Part shown: piece after piece, positions 39,243 to 50,253 of the stretch
Layout: every line of letters starts with the position of its first letter
Position numbering within the stretch: position 1 is the stretch's first letter
Source: Myxococcota bacterium
GTDB lineage: Bacteria; Myxococcota_A; UBA9160; UBA4427
Direction: 5' to 3'
NCBI GenBank assembly: GCA_030748735.1
Contig: JASMLK010000144.1
Coordinates: 62,001-126,000, forward strand
DNA: 64,000 nt
Program-made: the position numbers and the translations under genes
Notes under the pieces: model-generated
The model's input: the letters and a program-made list of their open reading frames with translations, nothing else
Databases searched by the model: none
What the model was told of the DNA's origin: nothing

Positions 39243-40445
39243 ATGACGGATTCCTCGACCGGGTCGCGTGGTCCGGGAAAGCGTTGGCTCTTTGTCGCAG
39301 TCGTTGCGCTCTTGATCGCCATCGCGGGTTACTGGACGTTTTCTGCCGAACGCTTCGACGTGCGCGTCGTGGCCGTCGCGCGCGGAACCGTCGAGTCGAC
39401 GGTGACCAATTCGAAGGCGGGCACACTCAGGTCTCGCCTGCGCTCGCGCATGAGTGCGGAAACGGGTGGCCGGGTCACGCACATCTACCACCGCGAAGGC
39501 GATACGGTGGAGTCCGGTGCGTTGCTCGTGAAGCTGAACGACACGAGTCATCGGGCAAGGCTCGAGCTTTCTCAGGCGGTCGTCGTGACGAGTGCCGCGC
39601 GACACCGAGAGGCGTGCTTGAACCGCGATCACGCGAAGCGCGATCTCGATCGCGCACGTGAGCTGCGGCGAAACCAGGTGACGTCCGTAGGAGACCTCGA
39701 GCGCTTCGAACTCGCCTACCGCGCCGCAGAAGCCAGCTGTAGTGCCGCGGAAGCAGACATCGCGCGCGCACAAGCCGAAGTTCGCGCCGCCCATGCCGAA
39801 CTCGAAAAGACCGAGATTCGCGCTCCCTTCGACGGCATCGTGGCCGAAGTGAATTCGGAAGTCGGCGAATGGGTGACCCCTTCGCCGCCGCTCCTGAGTT
39901 CGCCTTCCGTGATCGACCTGATCGACCCGGCTTCGCTCTACGTGAGCGCGCCGATGGACGAAGTGGATTCGAATCGCATTCGCGTCGGCCAGCCGACGCG
40001 AATCACCGTGGATTCTCATCCGGGTGAGAGCTTCCCGGGGAGCGTCGTGCGCGTCGCACCCTACGTGCTCGACATCGAAGCACAGAACAGAACCATCGAA
40101 GTCGAAGTCGAGTTCGATGCCGCTCCCGAGCCGGCCAGCATGATGGTCGGCACTTCGGCCGACATCGAAGTCACCCTTGCGACGCGTGACGACGTGATGC
40201 GGATCCCGACCGCCACGTTGCTGCAGGGTGGCCGCGTCCTGGTCCTCGTCGACGGCGTCCTCGAAGAGCGGTCCGTGAAGGTCGGATTGCGCAACTGGGA
40301 CTTCGTCGAAGTCACGGGCGGACTTTCTCCCGAAGAACTCGTCGTAGAGAGCCTCGACGAAAAAGAGATCGTGGCCGGTGCCCGCGCACGTGCCGTGCGC
40401 GACGACGACGACACCGCGGCCAACGCCGTGGGCGCAAGCCGGTGA
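39243..40445 (+). CDS. MacA-like membrane-fusion protein
   Basis: The 400-residue adaptor has one N-terminal membrane anchor (WLFVAVVALLIAIAGYWTF). It continues with a lipoyl-like half (GGRVTHIYHREGDTVESGAL), a helical hairpin, the second lipoyl half (EIRAPFDGIVAEVNSEVGEW) and beta-barrel domains. It should bridge the ABC permeases to the outer membrane. Its last 4 bp overlap the ATPase GTG. It belongs to a MacAB-type set: adaptor, ATPase and two permeases. No outer-membrane channel gene is present. Confidence 0.88.
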   Translation: MTDSSTGSRGPGKRWLFVAVVALLIAIAGYWTFSAERFDVRVVAVARGTVESTVTNSKAGTLRSRLRSRMSAETGGRVTHIYHREGDTVESGALLVKLNDTSHRARLELSQAVVVTSAARHREACLNRDHAKRDLDRARELRRNQVTSVGDLERFELAYRAAEASCSAAEADIARAQAEVRAAHAELEKTEIRAPFDGIVAEVNSEVGEWVTPSPPLLSSPSVIDLIDPASLYVSAPMDEVDSNRIRVGQPTRITVDSHPGESFPGSVVRVAPYVLDIEAQNRTIEVEVEFDAAPEPASMMVGTSADIEVTLATRDDVMRIPTATLLQGGRVLVLVDGVLEERSVKVGLRNWDFVEVTGGLSPEELVVESLDEKEIVAGARARAVRDDDDTAANAVGASR

Positions 40446-41182
40446 TCCGTCTTTCCAAGATCTGGAAGACGTACGAAATGGGCACGCAGAAGCTCCATGC
40501 CCTGCAGGACGTCAGCACGACGATCGAGCAGGGCGAGCATCTGGCCATCATGGGCCCAAGCGGTTCGGGCAAGTCGACGCTGCTCAACATCGTCGGGTGC
40601 CTCGACCAGCCGACTTCGGGCGAGTACTTCCTCGACGGCGAGGACGTGGCGCAGCTCTCAGACGACGACCTCGCCGAGGTTCGTCTGCGCAAGATCGGTT
40701 TCGTCTTCCAGTCGTTTCATCTGATTCCGCGCCTTTCTGCGCTCGCCAACGTCGCGCTCCCGATGGTGTTTGCGGGCGTACCGGCGGCAGAGCGAGAGGA
40801 GCGTGCACGCGAGGCCATCGACTCCGTCGGATTGGCGGATTGGAGCGATCACAAACCGGCCGAACTCTCCGGCGGCCAGAAGCAACGGGTGGCCGTTGCG
40901 CGTGCCGTGGTGATGCGCCCGGGGCTCTTGCTGGCCGACGAACCCACGGGCAACCTCGATTCGGCGTCCGGGCGCCAGGTGCTCGACATCCTGTGCGGGC
41001 TCAACCAGCAGGGCATTACGCTCATCACGGTGACCCACGACCCCAACGTCGCGCGTCTCGCAGAGCGCGTGATGGTCCTGACGGACGGTGCGATCCTGCG
41101 CGAAGTGGAAGGTCGCAAGGTCTCGACCCTCGACGACCTCTTCAGCCCCGTCGCAAGCGGTGCTCGGGATGAACTCGCATGA
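40442..41182 (+). CDS. ABC transporter ATPase, MacB/LolD type
   Basis: The 246-residue ATPase has Walker A MGPSGSGKSTLLN, Q-loop VFQSFHLIPRLSALANVALP, signature LSGGQKQRVAVARAVV, Walker B LLLADEPTGNLDS and the H-loop VTHDPNVAR. This is the MacB/LolD/FtsE branch, which powers mechanotransmission permeases rather than classical importers. It overlaps the adaptor by GTGA and the first permease by ATGA. It probably drives both permeases. Confidence 0.93.
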   Translation: MIRLSKIWKTYEMGTQKLHALQDVSTTIEQGEHLAIMGPSGSGKSTLLNIVGCLDQPTSGEYFLDGEDVAQLSDDDLAEVRLRKIGFVFQSFHLIPRLSALANVALPMVFAGVPAAEREERAREAIDSVGLADWSDHKPAELSGGQKQRVAVARAVVMRPGLLLADEPTGNLDSASGRQVLDILCGLNQQGITLITVTHDPNVARLAERVMVLTDGAILREVEGRKVSTLDDLFSPVASGARDELA

Positions 41183-42384
41183 TGAGCGGTCGCGACATCG
41201 TGGGCTTCGCCGCGAACGCGCTGCTCGAACATCGTCGCCGCACCCTGCTGAGCCTCCTTGGTGTTGCGATGGGGGCCACGGCGGTGGTCTTCCTCACCGG
41301 GCTCGGTGAAGGGGCGCGGTTGTTCGTGCGCGGCGAGTTCGAAACCCTCGGCAGCAATCTCGTGGTCGTTCTCCCCGGCAAGAACGAAACCGCCGGTGCT
41401 TTGCCCGGTGTGGGTGGCGTGCCCAACGATCTCACGATCGAAGACGCACGGGCACTCAGCCGGGAACTGCGCGGGGCACGCGCGGTGATACCGATTTCGA
41501 CGGGTACGGACCTGGTTTCGTTTCGTGAGCGCCGCCGACAGGTGGCCATCGTCGGAACGACGCGCAAGTTCTTCGACGCGATGAACTTGCGGGTGGCGCG
41601 GGGCAGCTTCCTGCCAACCGCCGAACTCGGTCGCGGTTCCTCGGTGGCCGTGCTGGGCAACAAGGCCGCACGCGAACTCTTTCAGGACCGCGACCCCATC
41701 GGCGAAGTCGTGCGTGTCGGCGATGCAAGAATGCGCGTAATCGGTGTATTGGCGAGTCGGGGCACCCAGATGGGGCAGAACATCGACGACATGTTGTTCG
41801 CCCCGGCGACGACGGTGATGCAGCTCTTCAATCGCAGTTCTCTCCGCCGCATCATGGTTCAACTCAACGCGTATGCGGATGCGGACGCGATGGTGGAGCA
41901 GATCATCGCCATCATGACCGAACGCCACGACGAAGAAGACGTCACCTGCATCACCCAGGCTGCGGTGATGGAATCGCTCGGTGGCATCCTGCGTGCGTTG
42001 ACGCTCGCCGTCGGTGGGATTGCGGCGATCTCCCTCGCCGTCGCCGGGATCGGGATCATGAATGTGATGCTGGTGTCGGTTTCGGAACGCACTTCCGAAA
42101 TCGGCCTGCTCAAAGCGGTCGGCGCACGCGGGCGCGACATCCTCGCGGTCTTCCTGATCGAATCGGCTCTGTTGTCCGCCATGGGAGGCGTGTTGGGGCT
42201 CGCGCTCGGCCGTTCGCTGCTGTTGCTCGTGTCCTACCTCTATCCGAAGGTTCCCGCGACGACGCCCCTGTGGATCGTGCTCTCGGTGCTCGCCATGGCG
42301 ATTTCGACCGGGCCACTCTTCGGTGTGATTCCGGCGTGGCGGGCCATGCAGCTCGAACCCGTTGCGTCGCTTCGCAAGGGATGA
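41179..42384 (+). CDS. MacB-type ABC permease (first of two)
   Basis: The 401-residue permease has the four-helix MacB/FtsX plan. TM1 lies at about residues 20-45 (HRRRTLLSLLGVAMGATAVV), followed by a large periplasmic domain and then three C-terminal helices. The latter contain VAGIGIMNVMLVSVSERTSE and GLLKAVGARGRDI. Its ATG overlaps the ATPase stop. A second related permease begins 14 bp after its stop. With the ATPase and adaptor it likely forms a periplasm-to-outside exporter or a lipoprotein/lipid extractor. Confidence 0.9.
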   Translation: MMSGRDIVGFAANALLEHRRRTLLSLLGVAMGATAVVFLTGLGEGARLFVRGEFETLGSNLVVVLPGKNETAGALPGVGGVPNDLTIEDARALSRELRGARAVIPISTGTDLVSFRERRRQVAIVGTTRKFFDAMNLRVARGSFLPTAELGRGSSVAVLGNKAARELFQDRDPIGEVVRVGDARMRVIGVLASRGTQMGQNIDDMLFAPATTVMQLFNRSSLRRIMVQLNAYADADAMVEQIIAIMTERHDEEDVTCITQAAVMESLGGILRALTLAVGGIAAISLAVAGIGIMNVMLVSVSERTSEIGLLKAVGARGRDILAVFLIESALLSAMGGVLGLALGRSLLLLVSYLYPKVPATTPLWIVLSVLAMAISTGPLFGVIPAWRAMQLEPVASLRKG

Positions 42385-42397
42385 GGAGGAAGCGGTG

Positions 42398-43642
42398 ATG
42401 TCCATGCCGGCTGCCGGGCCCTCGAACGCTCGCCCAGACATCCCGCTTCGCGAGTTGCTCGGCTTTTCTGGGGGCGCCCTGCGCGCGTATCCCCTGCGCA
42501 GCGTGCTTTCGATGCTCGGGATTGCGATCGGTGTGATGTCGGTCGTCCTGCTCACCTCGATCGGCGAAGGCACGCGGCGCTACATCCTCAGCGAGTTCAT
42601 GCAGTTCGGTACGACGGTGATCGCGATCCATCCCGGCAAGACCGAAACCGGTGGTTTGCCGGGGGTGCTTGGGGGGACCACGCGCAAGCTCACGATCGAC
42701 GATTCGGAGGCGCTGGCTCGCCTGCCGAACGTGACCAGCGTCGTGCCGACCACGATGGCCAGTGGGCCGGTGGAATATGGCGGGCGATCGCGCAGCGTCT
42801 ACATCTACGGTGCAACGGCCGCGATGCCCGAAGTGCTGCGATTCGGGGTGGCGCGAGGGAGCTTCCTTCCGCCCGGTGATCCACGTCGCGGGGCGTCGGT
42901 CACCGTGCTCGGCCCGAAACTCAAGCGCGAGCTGTTCGGTGACAGCTACGCACTCGGTCGTTTCGTTCGCATCGCGGGTACCAGGCTGCGCGTGATCGGC
43001 ATCATGGAAGCCAAGGGACGAATCCTGGGCCTCGACATCGACGACGGTGCCTACGTCCCGATCGCAACCGCGATGCAGATCTTCAACCTCGACGAAGTCC
43101 ACGAGATCGACGTCACCTACGAACACGAATACCAGACCGATGCGTTGGCGGAAGCGATCCGCCAGACCTTGATGTCGCGCCACGGCGATCGCGAAGACTT
43201 CACCATCACGACCCAGACGGCGATGATCGAAACCTTCGGCAGCGTGATGCGCGTGATCACCCTGGGTGTCGGTGCGATCGCGATGGTCTCGTTGATCGTC
43301 GGGGCGGTGGGGATCCTCACGATGATGTGGATCAGTGTCGGGGAGCGCACCGGTGAGATCGGCTTGTTGCGTGCGATCGGCGTGCGCAATCGAGATGTGC
43401 TGCGGATCTTCCTCGTCGAAGCCGCGATGCTCACGAGCCTCGGCGGATTCGCGGGGATGGTGCTGGGGTTGGCGATCGCAGCTGTCTTGCGGCTCGCGAT
43501 TCCGGGTCTGCCCGTCCATACCCCCGCGATCTATCTCGTGGGCGCCATGGCGATGAGTGTCGCGACCGGACTGCTTTCGGGGATCGCTCCGGCGCGCCGC
43601 GCAGCAGCACTCGAACCCGTCGAGGCGTTGCGGGCCGAATAG
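42398..43642 (+). CDS. MacB-type ABC permease (second of two)
   Basis: The 414-residue protein has the same plan as the preceding permease (TM1 YPLRSVLSMLGIAIGVMSVV, C-terminal GLLRAIGVRNRDVLRIFLVE) and clear paralogy to it. ATG 42398 lies after GAGGAAGCGG; an earlier in-frame start at 42362 would overlap the first permease. Two different permeases with one ATPase suggest a heterodimeric transporter, unlike the MacB homodimer. The conserved GKTETGGLPGVLGG loop in the periplasmic part mirrors GKNETAGALPGVGG of its partner. Confidence 0.9.
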   Translation: MSMPAAGPSNARPDIPLRELLGFSGGALRAYPLRSVLSMLGIAIGVMSVVLLTSIGEGTRRYILSEFMQFGTTVIAIHPGKTETGGLPGVLGGTTRKLTIDDSEALARLPNVTSVVPTTMASGPVEYGGRSRSVYIYGATAAMPEVLRFGVARGSFLPPGDPRRGASVTVLGPKLKRELFGDSYALGRFVRIAGTRLRVIGIMEAKGRILGLDIDDGAYVPIATAMQIFNLDEVHEIDVTYEHEYQTDALAEAIRQTLMSRHGDREDFTITTQTAMIETFGSVMRVITLGVGAIAMVSLIVGAVGILTMMWISVGERTGEIGLLRAIGVRNRDVLRIFLVEAAMLTSLGGFAGMVLGLAIAAVLRLAIPGLPVHTPAIYLVGAMAMSVATGLLSGIAPARRAAALEPVEALRAE

Positions 43643-43664
43643 TCTTCCTTGGCGGTCGTGCTTT

Positions 43665-45212
43665 TCAGCCCCCCGCGACCAGCGCCGAGTTGATCTGCAG
43701 CCGCTGTTCGCTTTCGAACAGTTCCTTGCGATCGTCGATCCAGGCCTGGATGAGCGAGTTCTGCTGCTGCAGCTCGAGGGATTCGCGCGCTGTTTCGACG
43801 GCACCGGCCAATGTGGCGGGGTCGGGGTCCTGGCGATCGATCAACTGGATCAAGACGAGATCGTCGCCAACGTCGAAGACTCTGGGCGAACTCGGCGCTT
43901 CGGTGCTCAGCGTGAAGGCCGTCGACAAGATGTCGAGGGAAGGTCGGCTCAAGCCGGGAATGAAGCCATCGCGGCGTCGAGTAAAGAAGCTCGTGCGTTC
44001 GAGGGTGAGGTCGGCGGCACGGGCCGCGTCTTCGAGGGACTCGCCGCCCTTGATGGCTTCGGCGAGTCGGTCGGCGAGACCGCGCGCCGCTTCCGCCGCG
44101 GCACCGTCGGCTGCGAGTTCGAGGCCGACTTCGTCGAACGACTTGCGTCCCGCTTCGGTCTTCGCGTCGACCTTCAGGATGTGAAGCCCCTCGATGCCAT
44201 CGATGACTTCGCTCACCGCGCCGACGTCGAGGGAGAAAGCAGCCGCCTCGAGGCTGGGGGCGACGTCACCTCGGGGGACTTCGCCTAGACTTCCGCCGTT
44301 TTCCCGGGTGCTCTCGTCGTCCGACACTTCGGCGGCGACCGCGGCGAAGTCCTCGCCCTGATCGAGTCGCGCGCGAATGAGTTCGGCGCGTTCGCGGTTG
44401 GCGGTCGCGGCAGTTTCGGTGCCGCCGTCGGGCTTCAGCAGGATGTGGCGAAGGCTCACCTTTTCCGGCGTCGCGAAGCCGAGGACGTCGGCGTCGTAGC
44501 GCGCGAGCAGCGCATCACGATTCGCCGCGAGGTAGCCCACCACCGTGGCCTCGTCGGGCTTCTGCGATTCGGGCAGGGTCTCGGCCCCGAGCGCCACGAA
44601 CGCGATGCGCGCCTCCTCGGTCCGGTAGCGGGCCGCGCTGAAGGCCTCGGCGTCGCTGATTTCGACCTGGGACATCACCAATTCGAACATTTTTTGCTGC
44701 AAAAGGTCGCGTTGCATCGACGCCAGGAAGTTGGCCTGGCTGCCGAATTCCCATTTGATCTGGGCGTCGAACTCGTCCTGGATGAAACGGCCGCTCTCGT
44801 CACGCAGGCCCGGATCGTTGCGCAGGATGTCCTTTACCTCTTCGGGGCTCGCGACCAACCCGAGTTCGCCCGCCGACTGGGACAGCACGACCTGGTTGAC
44901 CACGGCCTGTAGTGCTTGCGCATCGAGGAACGACGACATGGCGTCGGCGTCGAACTGGTCGCCGAGGCTGTTCTGAAGACGATCCGACTGCTGCTTCCGC
45001 ACGCGCTGGTAGTCATTCATCCGGATACGGACATCGTCGAGAACCACCACCTCCGTACCCAGGCCGCCGCCACCACCACCACCGGGCGTCGAGCCCCCCA
45101 GTCCGAGAAAGAAGACGAAGACGATGCCGATGGCGAATACGAAGATGGCGGTGAGCCATCGCTGGCCTTTGCGGATGCGTTCGAGCACAGAGAACTCCTT
45201 GAATTCCGGCAA
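43665..45212 (-). CDS. PpiD/SurA-like periplasmic peptidyl-prolyl isomerase
   Basis: The 515-residue foldase is anchored by one N-terminal membrane helix (WLTAIFVFAIGIVFVFFLGL) followed by a Gly-rich linker. A SurA_N-type helical domain with the DYQRVRKQQSDRL start follows. A parvulin domain then appears: VSLRHILLKPDGG, FAAVAAEVSDDESTRENGG, LGEVPRG. A second helical part closes the protein. It should assist folding of outer-membrane or secreted proteins. It is divergent from mreB across a repeat-bearing region. Confidence 0.9.
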   Translation of the reverse strand: MPEFKEFSVLERIRKGQRWLTAIFVFAIGIVFVFFLGLGGSTPGGGGGGGLGTEVVVLDDVRIRMNDYQRVRKQQSDRLQNSLGDQFDADAMSSFLDAQALQAVVNQVVLSQSAGELGLVASPEEVKDILRNDPGLRDESGRFIQDEFDAQIKWEFGSQANFLASMQRDLLQQKMFELVMSQVEISDAEAFSAARYRTEEARIAFVALGAETLPESQKPDEATVVGYLAANRDALLARYDADVLGFATPEKVSLRHILLKPDGGTETAATANRERAELIRARLDQGEDFAAVAAEVSDDESTRENGGSLGEVPRGDVAPSLEAAAFSLDVGAVSEVIDGIEGLHILKVDAKTEAGRKSFDEVGLELAADGAAAEAARGLADRLAEAIKGGESLEDAARAADLTLERTSFFTRRRDGFIPGLSRPSLDILSTAFTLSTEAPSSPRVFDVGDDLVLIQLIDRQDPDPATLAGAVETARESLELQQQNSLIQAWIDDRKELFESEQRLQINSALVAGG

Positions 45213-46604
<1,392 letters not shown>

Positions 46605-46701
46605 TCCGGTGTGACCAGGCCGAGCGCTGCATCACCCGGCAGGTCGTATCCCACCGGAAAGTCAGCGTTTTTTCGCCTGCTGTGGGGTGGGGTCCGGCGT
46701 C

Positions 46702-47637
46702 GTGATCGACTTCCTGAAGCGCTTCAGTGCGCCGATCGGCTTCGTGTTCCTGCTGCTCATCGCCGCGATCGCGATGGTGGGGGACACGCGCGATCTCGAA
46801 ACCCGCCGTCACCAGTTGCCCTGGTGGCAGGCGGTGGTGATCGAAGTGGTCGCGCCTGTGCAGCGCGTCGTTTCGGTGCCGGCCACCTCGGTACGCGACG
46901 TGATCAACAACTATGTCGACCTCGTCTACGTCGCGGACGAAAACGAAAGACTCAAAGCGCGCGTGGCCGAGCTGGAAGAGATCAACCTGCAGTACCGCGA
47001 AGCGTTGGTCGCGAGTGGGCATCTCGATCGCATCGCCGCGATGCGCGAAGACTTCGAAGTACCGATGTTGCCCGCGCGTGTCGTGGGGCTCGACATCTCA
47101 CTCTGGTTCCGATCGGTGGTCGTCGATCGCGGTGAAGAACACGGTATTGCGGCGGGCAATCCGATCGTCACCAACAACGGGGTCGCGGGGCTCGTGACCG
47201 CGGCGTCGCGGCGTGCCGCGAAGGCGATGTTGTTGTTGGATCGACAGAGTGCGGTCGACGGAGTGGTGCAGCGCAGTCGTACGCGAGGTGTCGTGCGCGG
47301 TACGGGTACCGATTCCCTGGAATTTGAATTCGTTGCGCGAGACGGCGACGTGCAAGACGGAGATGTGATCATCACGTCGGGTCTAGATGCCATCTATCCG
47401 AAGGGACTTCGCATCGGGCAGGTGCGCGAGATTCGCGAACGGGGAGGCGACCTGATCCAGACCGCAGTGCTCACACCTGCGGTCGACTTCGAACGACTCG
47501 AGCAGGTGTTCGTCATGTTCTATCAAGGGCCGACGATGGAATTGCTCTACGGCAACCAGGATCCCGATGGGCGTTCCAACGGGCCTCCCGGTGCGAGCGT
47601 TGCAGCGGGCCGCGACGGGGCGAAGCCCTCGTCATGA
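46702..47637 (+). CDS. mreC: Rod-shape-determining protein MreC
   Basis: MreC is a bitopic scaffold linking MreB to periplasmic wall enzymes. The 311-residue protein has an N-terminal membrane helix (FVFLLLIAAIAMVG), a coiled coil (ADENERLKARVAELEEINLQ) and the beta-strand MreC core (VVDRGEEHGIAAGNPIVTNN). The C-terminal tail is Gly/Pro-rich and probably disordered. GTG 46702 lies nine bases after GGGGTGGGG; GTG 46687 is a possible earlier start. mreD follows within about 55 bp. Confidence 0.93.
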   Translation: MIDFLKRFSAPIGFVFLLLIAAIAMVGDTRDLETRRHQLPWWQAVVIEVVAPVQRVVSVPATSVRDVINNYVDLVYVADENERLKARVAELEEINLQYREALVASGHLDRIAAMREDFEVPMLPARVVGLDISLWFRSVVVDRGEEHGIAAGNPIVTNNGVAGLVTAASRRAAKAMLLLDRQSAVDGVVQRSRTRGVVRGTGTDSLEFEFVARDGDVQDGDVIITSGLDAIYPKGLRIGQVREIRERGGDLIQTAVLTPAVDFERLEQVFVMFYQGPTMELLYGNQDPDGRSNGPPGASVAAGRDGAKPSS

Positions 47638-47692
47638 TCGTCAGTCTGCTGGCCAATGCCTTCGCCCCACCCGTCGATGGAGGTCGACGAGC

Positions 47693-48247
47693 GTGGTAAA
47701 ACGGATCCTTGCTGTGTTCATCCTGGGGCTGCTTGCGCTCGGCGTGCAGGGCGGTCTCGCGATGGTCATGCCGCGTTCACTCTGCCCCGACCTCGGCTTG
47801 CTCGTCGTGCTTGCGATCGGGCTGCACTGGCTCGAAGTCACACCGGGGATGTTCGTTGCGTCGGCCCTCGGCTTTGCGGCGGACCTGTTGTCGAGTGCCA
47901 TCTTCGGTGCGCACGCCTTGCTGCGCGTGTTGGCTTTTTCGCTGACCTCGCTTGCGCGAAGCCAGATGGACTTGCGGGGCGGCGCCATCTTCGCCCTGTT
48001 CGCCGGCGCCATCACGATCTTGAACGCCCTCGGGCTGATGCTCCTACTGCGCTTCTTCACGTCCGGCGAAGCCGGCGCGGCTGCGTTTTCGGTATGGGGG
48101 GTGTTTTCGGGCGTGTTGCCCCACGCCGCCATCAATGCCTGCCTGGCCCCGGCGGTTTCTGCGGTGGTGGTCTGGGTGTGTGATCGCGTCGAGGGCGAAG
48201 CGAGTCGTCCCGGGATCGAATTCGAAGCGCGGAGGCCGACCACATGA
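47693..48247 (+). CDS. mreD: Rod-shape-determining membrane protein MreD
   Basis: The 184-residue protein has five to six hydrophobic segments (RILAVFILGLLALGVQGGLA at the start), the pattern of MreD, an inner-membrane partner of MreC. Sequence conservation in this family is low, so the call rests mainly on operon position between mreC and mrdA. GTG 47693 follows GGAGG at 9 bp. The last 4 bp overlap the mrdA ATG as ATGA. Confidence 0.88.
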   Translation: MVKRILAVFILGLLALGVQGGLAMVMPRSLCPDLGLLVVLAIGLHWLEVTPGMFVASALGFAADLLSSAIFGAHALLRVLAFSLTSLARSQMDLRGGAIFALFAGAITILNALGLMLLLRFFTSGEAGAAAFSVWGVFSGVLPHAAINACLAPAVSAVVVWVCDRVEGEASRPGIEFEARRPTT

Positions 48248-50253
48248 TGGGCGGACTCGGCGACGGAAGGCTCTCACCCGGCGGCCCGCACGCTGCGGAA
48301 GGGCGCATCGGCATCATCGCAGTGGGGATCGTGGTCGCCTTCGTGATCTTTGCCGTGCGGTTGTTCCAGCTGCAGATCGTCGAAGGCGCGGACCTGCGAA
48401 GTCGTTCGGAGCAGAACTTCGTGCGCACCATTCGCCTCGAAGCGCCGCGGGGAGACATCGTCGACCGCGATGGCCGGATCCTCGCGACGACGCGGCCCGC
48501 CTACCGCGTGCAGGTGATTCCGAACGAGCTGCGCAGCGGCGACACCACCTTTCGCGCGCTCGGGCAGATCCTCGACGAAGCACCGCAGGAGCTTGCGACC
48601 CGGGTCGGCAAACCGCGCGGGCGCAAGCGCTTCCAGCCCGTGCTCTTGCGAGGTGATCTCGGATACGAACGCTTCGCGCAGGTCGAAAGTCACCGCTACG
48701 CGTTGCCCGGTGTCGTGACCCACATCGGTCCGCGGCGTGACTACGCCGAGGGCGCCAGCGCGGCCCACCTGCTGGGGACGATCGGCGAAATCGGCACCCG
48801 TCAGCTCGCGCTGCCCAGGTTCAGCGGTTACGACGCGGGCGAGATCGTCGGCCAGTTCGGTCTCGAAGCGCGGCTCGAATCTCATCTGCGCGGCAAGGCG
48901 GGTGGTCGCAACATGGTGGTCGATGTCGCGGGCCGCGAAATCGAACTGCTCGACGAGATCAAACCCGTGCCCGGCGGCCGCGTCGTGCTGACCCTCGACG
49001 CCGACCTGCAGCGCGCGGCCGAAGAAGCCTTTCGCTCGAAAGATCCAGAGGTGTCCGACCACATGGGAGCCCTGGTTGCGATCGATCCATCGAACGGGGA
49101 GATCCTCGCGCTGGCTTCGCTTCCCGCCTACGACCCGAACGCCTTTGCGGGTGGGATCGACTCGGCGACCTGGGATGGCCTGATTTCCGACCCCTGGAAG
49201 CCGCTGCGCAATCGCGCCGTGTCGGGTGAATATCCGCCGGGCTCGACCTACAAGGCGGTCGTTGCTGCTGCGGGGCTCTCGGAAAAAGAGATCACGCGCG
49301 AAGAGGAGATCTTCTGTCCGGGTCACTACCGGCTCGGTCGCAGGGTGTATCGCTGCTGGAAGCGTGGGGGGCACGGCAACGTCAACATGGACGCCGCCCT
49401 CGAGGGTTCGTGTGACGTCTACTTCTACGATCTCGGCGTGCGACTCGGGATCGACCGCATCGCGCGTTACGCCCGTGGCTTCGGCTTCGGTACGTTCACC
49501 AAGATCGACCTCGCGGCCGAGAAGCGCGGCTTGATTCCCACCATGGAATGGAAGCGGCGCGCGAAGGGCGAGGAGTGGATCAAGGGTGAAACGGTCTCGG
49601 CGGCGATCGGGCAGGGGTACAACCTCGCAACCCCGGTCCAACTCGCCGTGGCCTATGGGGCGATCGCCAATGGCGGTCGCGTCATGCGACCGCAGCTCAT
49701 CAAACGCTTCGAGACCTGGGACAAGCAGGTCTTGTCGATCGAGTCGCCGGAAGAAATCAGGCGGGTCCCGGTGTCGCGCGAGATCCTCGAGGTGGTGACC
49801 GAGGGCCTGGTGGCCGTGGTGCAGGGCGAAGAGGGCACGGGTGGGCGCGCGCGAATTCGCGACATCGAAGTTGCGGGCAAGAGCGGTACGACCCAGGTCG
49901 TGAGTCTCGATCTCGTGAAGGACATGGAGCCCGAGGAAATCCCGATCCGCTACCGCGATCACGCGTTGTTCGCGGCCTTCGCCCCCGCTGAGGCACCCGA
50001 GATCGCGGTCGTGGCCCTGGTCGAACACGCCGGTGCCGGTGGCGGCACCGTGGCGGCGCCGATCGTGCAGAAGGTGATGGCGCGTTACTTCGAGAAGCAG
50101 CGCGAACGCGAAGCGGGCGAAGCGCAGCCGGCGCCAGAAGGAGGAGCGGAAGAAGGGGTGTCGCCGCCGCCGCCGCCCCCGCCCACCTCGACCGTGACGG
50201 CATCCGCACCGGCCCCTGACGACGTCACCCTCGCGCAGAGGGAACAGCCATGA
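48244..50253 (+). CDS. mrdA: Penicillin-binding protein 2 (elongasome transpeptidase)
   Basis: The 669-residue class B PBP cross-links side-wall peptidoglycan with RodA. It has an N-terminal anchor (GIIAVGIVVAFVIFAVRLFQ) and a PBP dimerisation domain (APRGDIVDRDGRILATTRPA). The transpeptidase domain has Ser334 in YPPGSTYKAV (SxxK), the SCD-type SxN equivalent in EGSCDVYFYDLG, and KSGT (Lys546). A long Pro/Glu-rich C-terminal tail with a run of prolines extends beyond the enzyme domain. It overlaps rodA by ATGA. Confidence 0.96.
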   Translation: MMGGLGDGRLSPGGPHAAEGRIGIIAVGIVVAFVIFAVRLFQLQIVEGADLRSRSEQNFVRTIRLEAPRGDIVDRDGRILATTRPAYRVQVIPNELRSGDTTFRALGQILDEAPQELATRVGKPRGRKRFQPVLLRGDLGYERFAQVESHRYALPGVVTHIGPRRDYAEGASAAHLLGTIGEIGTRQLALPRFSGYDAGEIVGQFGLEARLESHLRGKAGGRNMVVDVAGREIELLDEIKPVPGGRVVLTLDADLQRAAEEAFRSKDPEVSDHMGALVAIDPSNGEILALASLPAYDPNAFAGGIDSATWDGLISDPWKPLRNRAVSGEYPPGSTYKAVVAAAGLSEKEITREEEIFCPGHYRLGRRVYRCWKRGGHGNVNMDAALEGSCDVYFYDLGVRLGIDRIARYARGFGFGTFTKIDLAAEKRGLIPTMEWKRRAKGEEWIKGETVSAAIGQGYNLATPVQLAVAYGAIANGGRVMRPQLIKRFETWDKQVLSIESPEEIRRVPVSREILEVVTEGLVAVVQGEEGTGGRARIRDIEVAGKSGTTQVVSLDLVKDMEPEEIPIRYRDHALFAAFAPAEAPEIAVVALVEHAGAGGGTVAAPIVQKVMARYFEKQREREAGEAQPAPEGGAEEGVSPPPPPPPTSTVTASAPAPDDVTLAQREQP

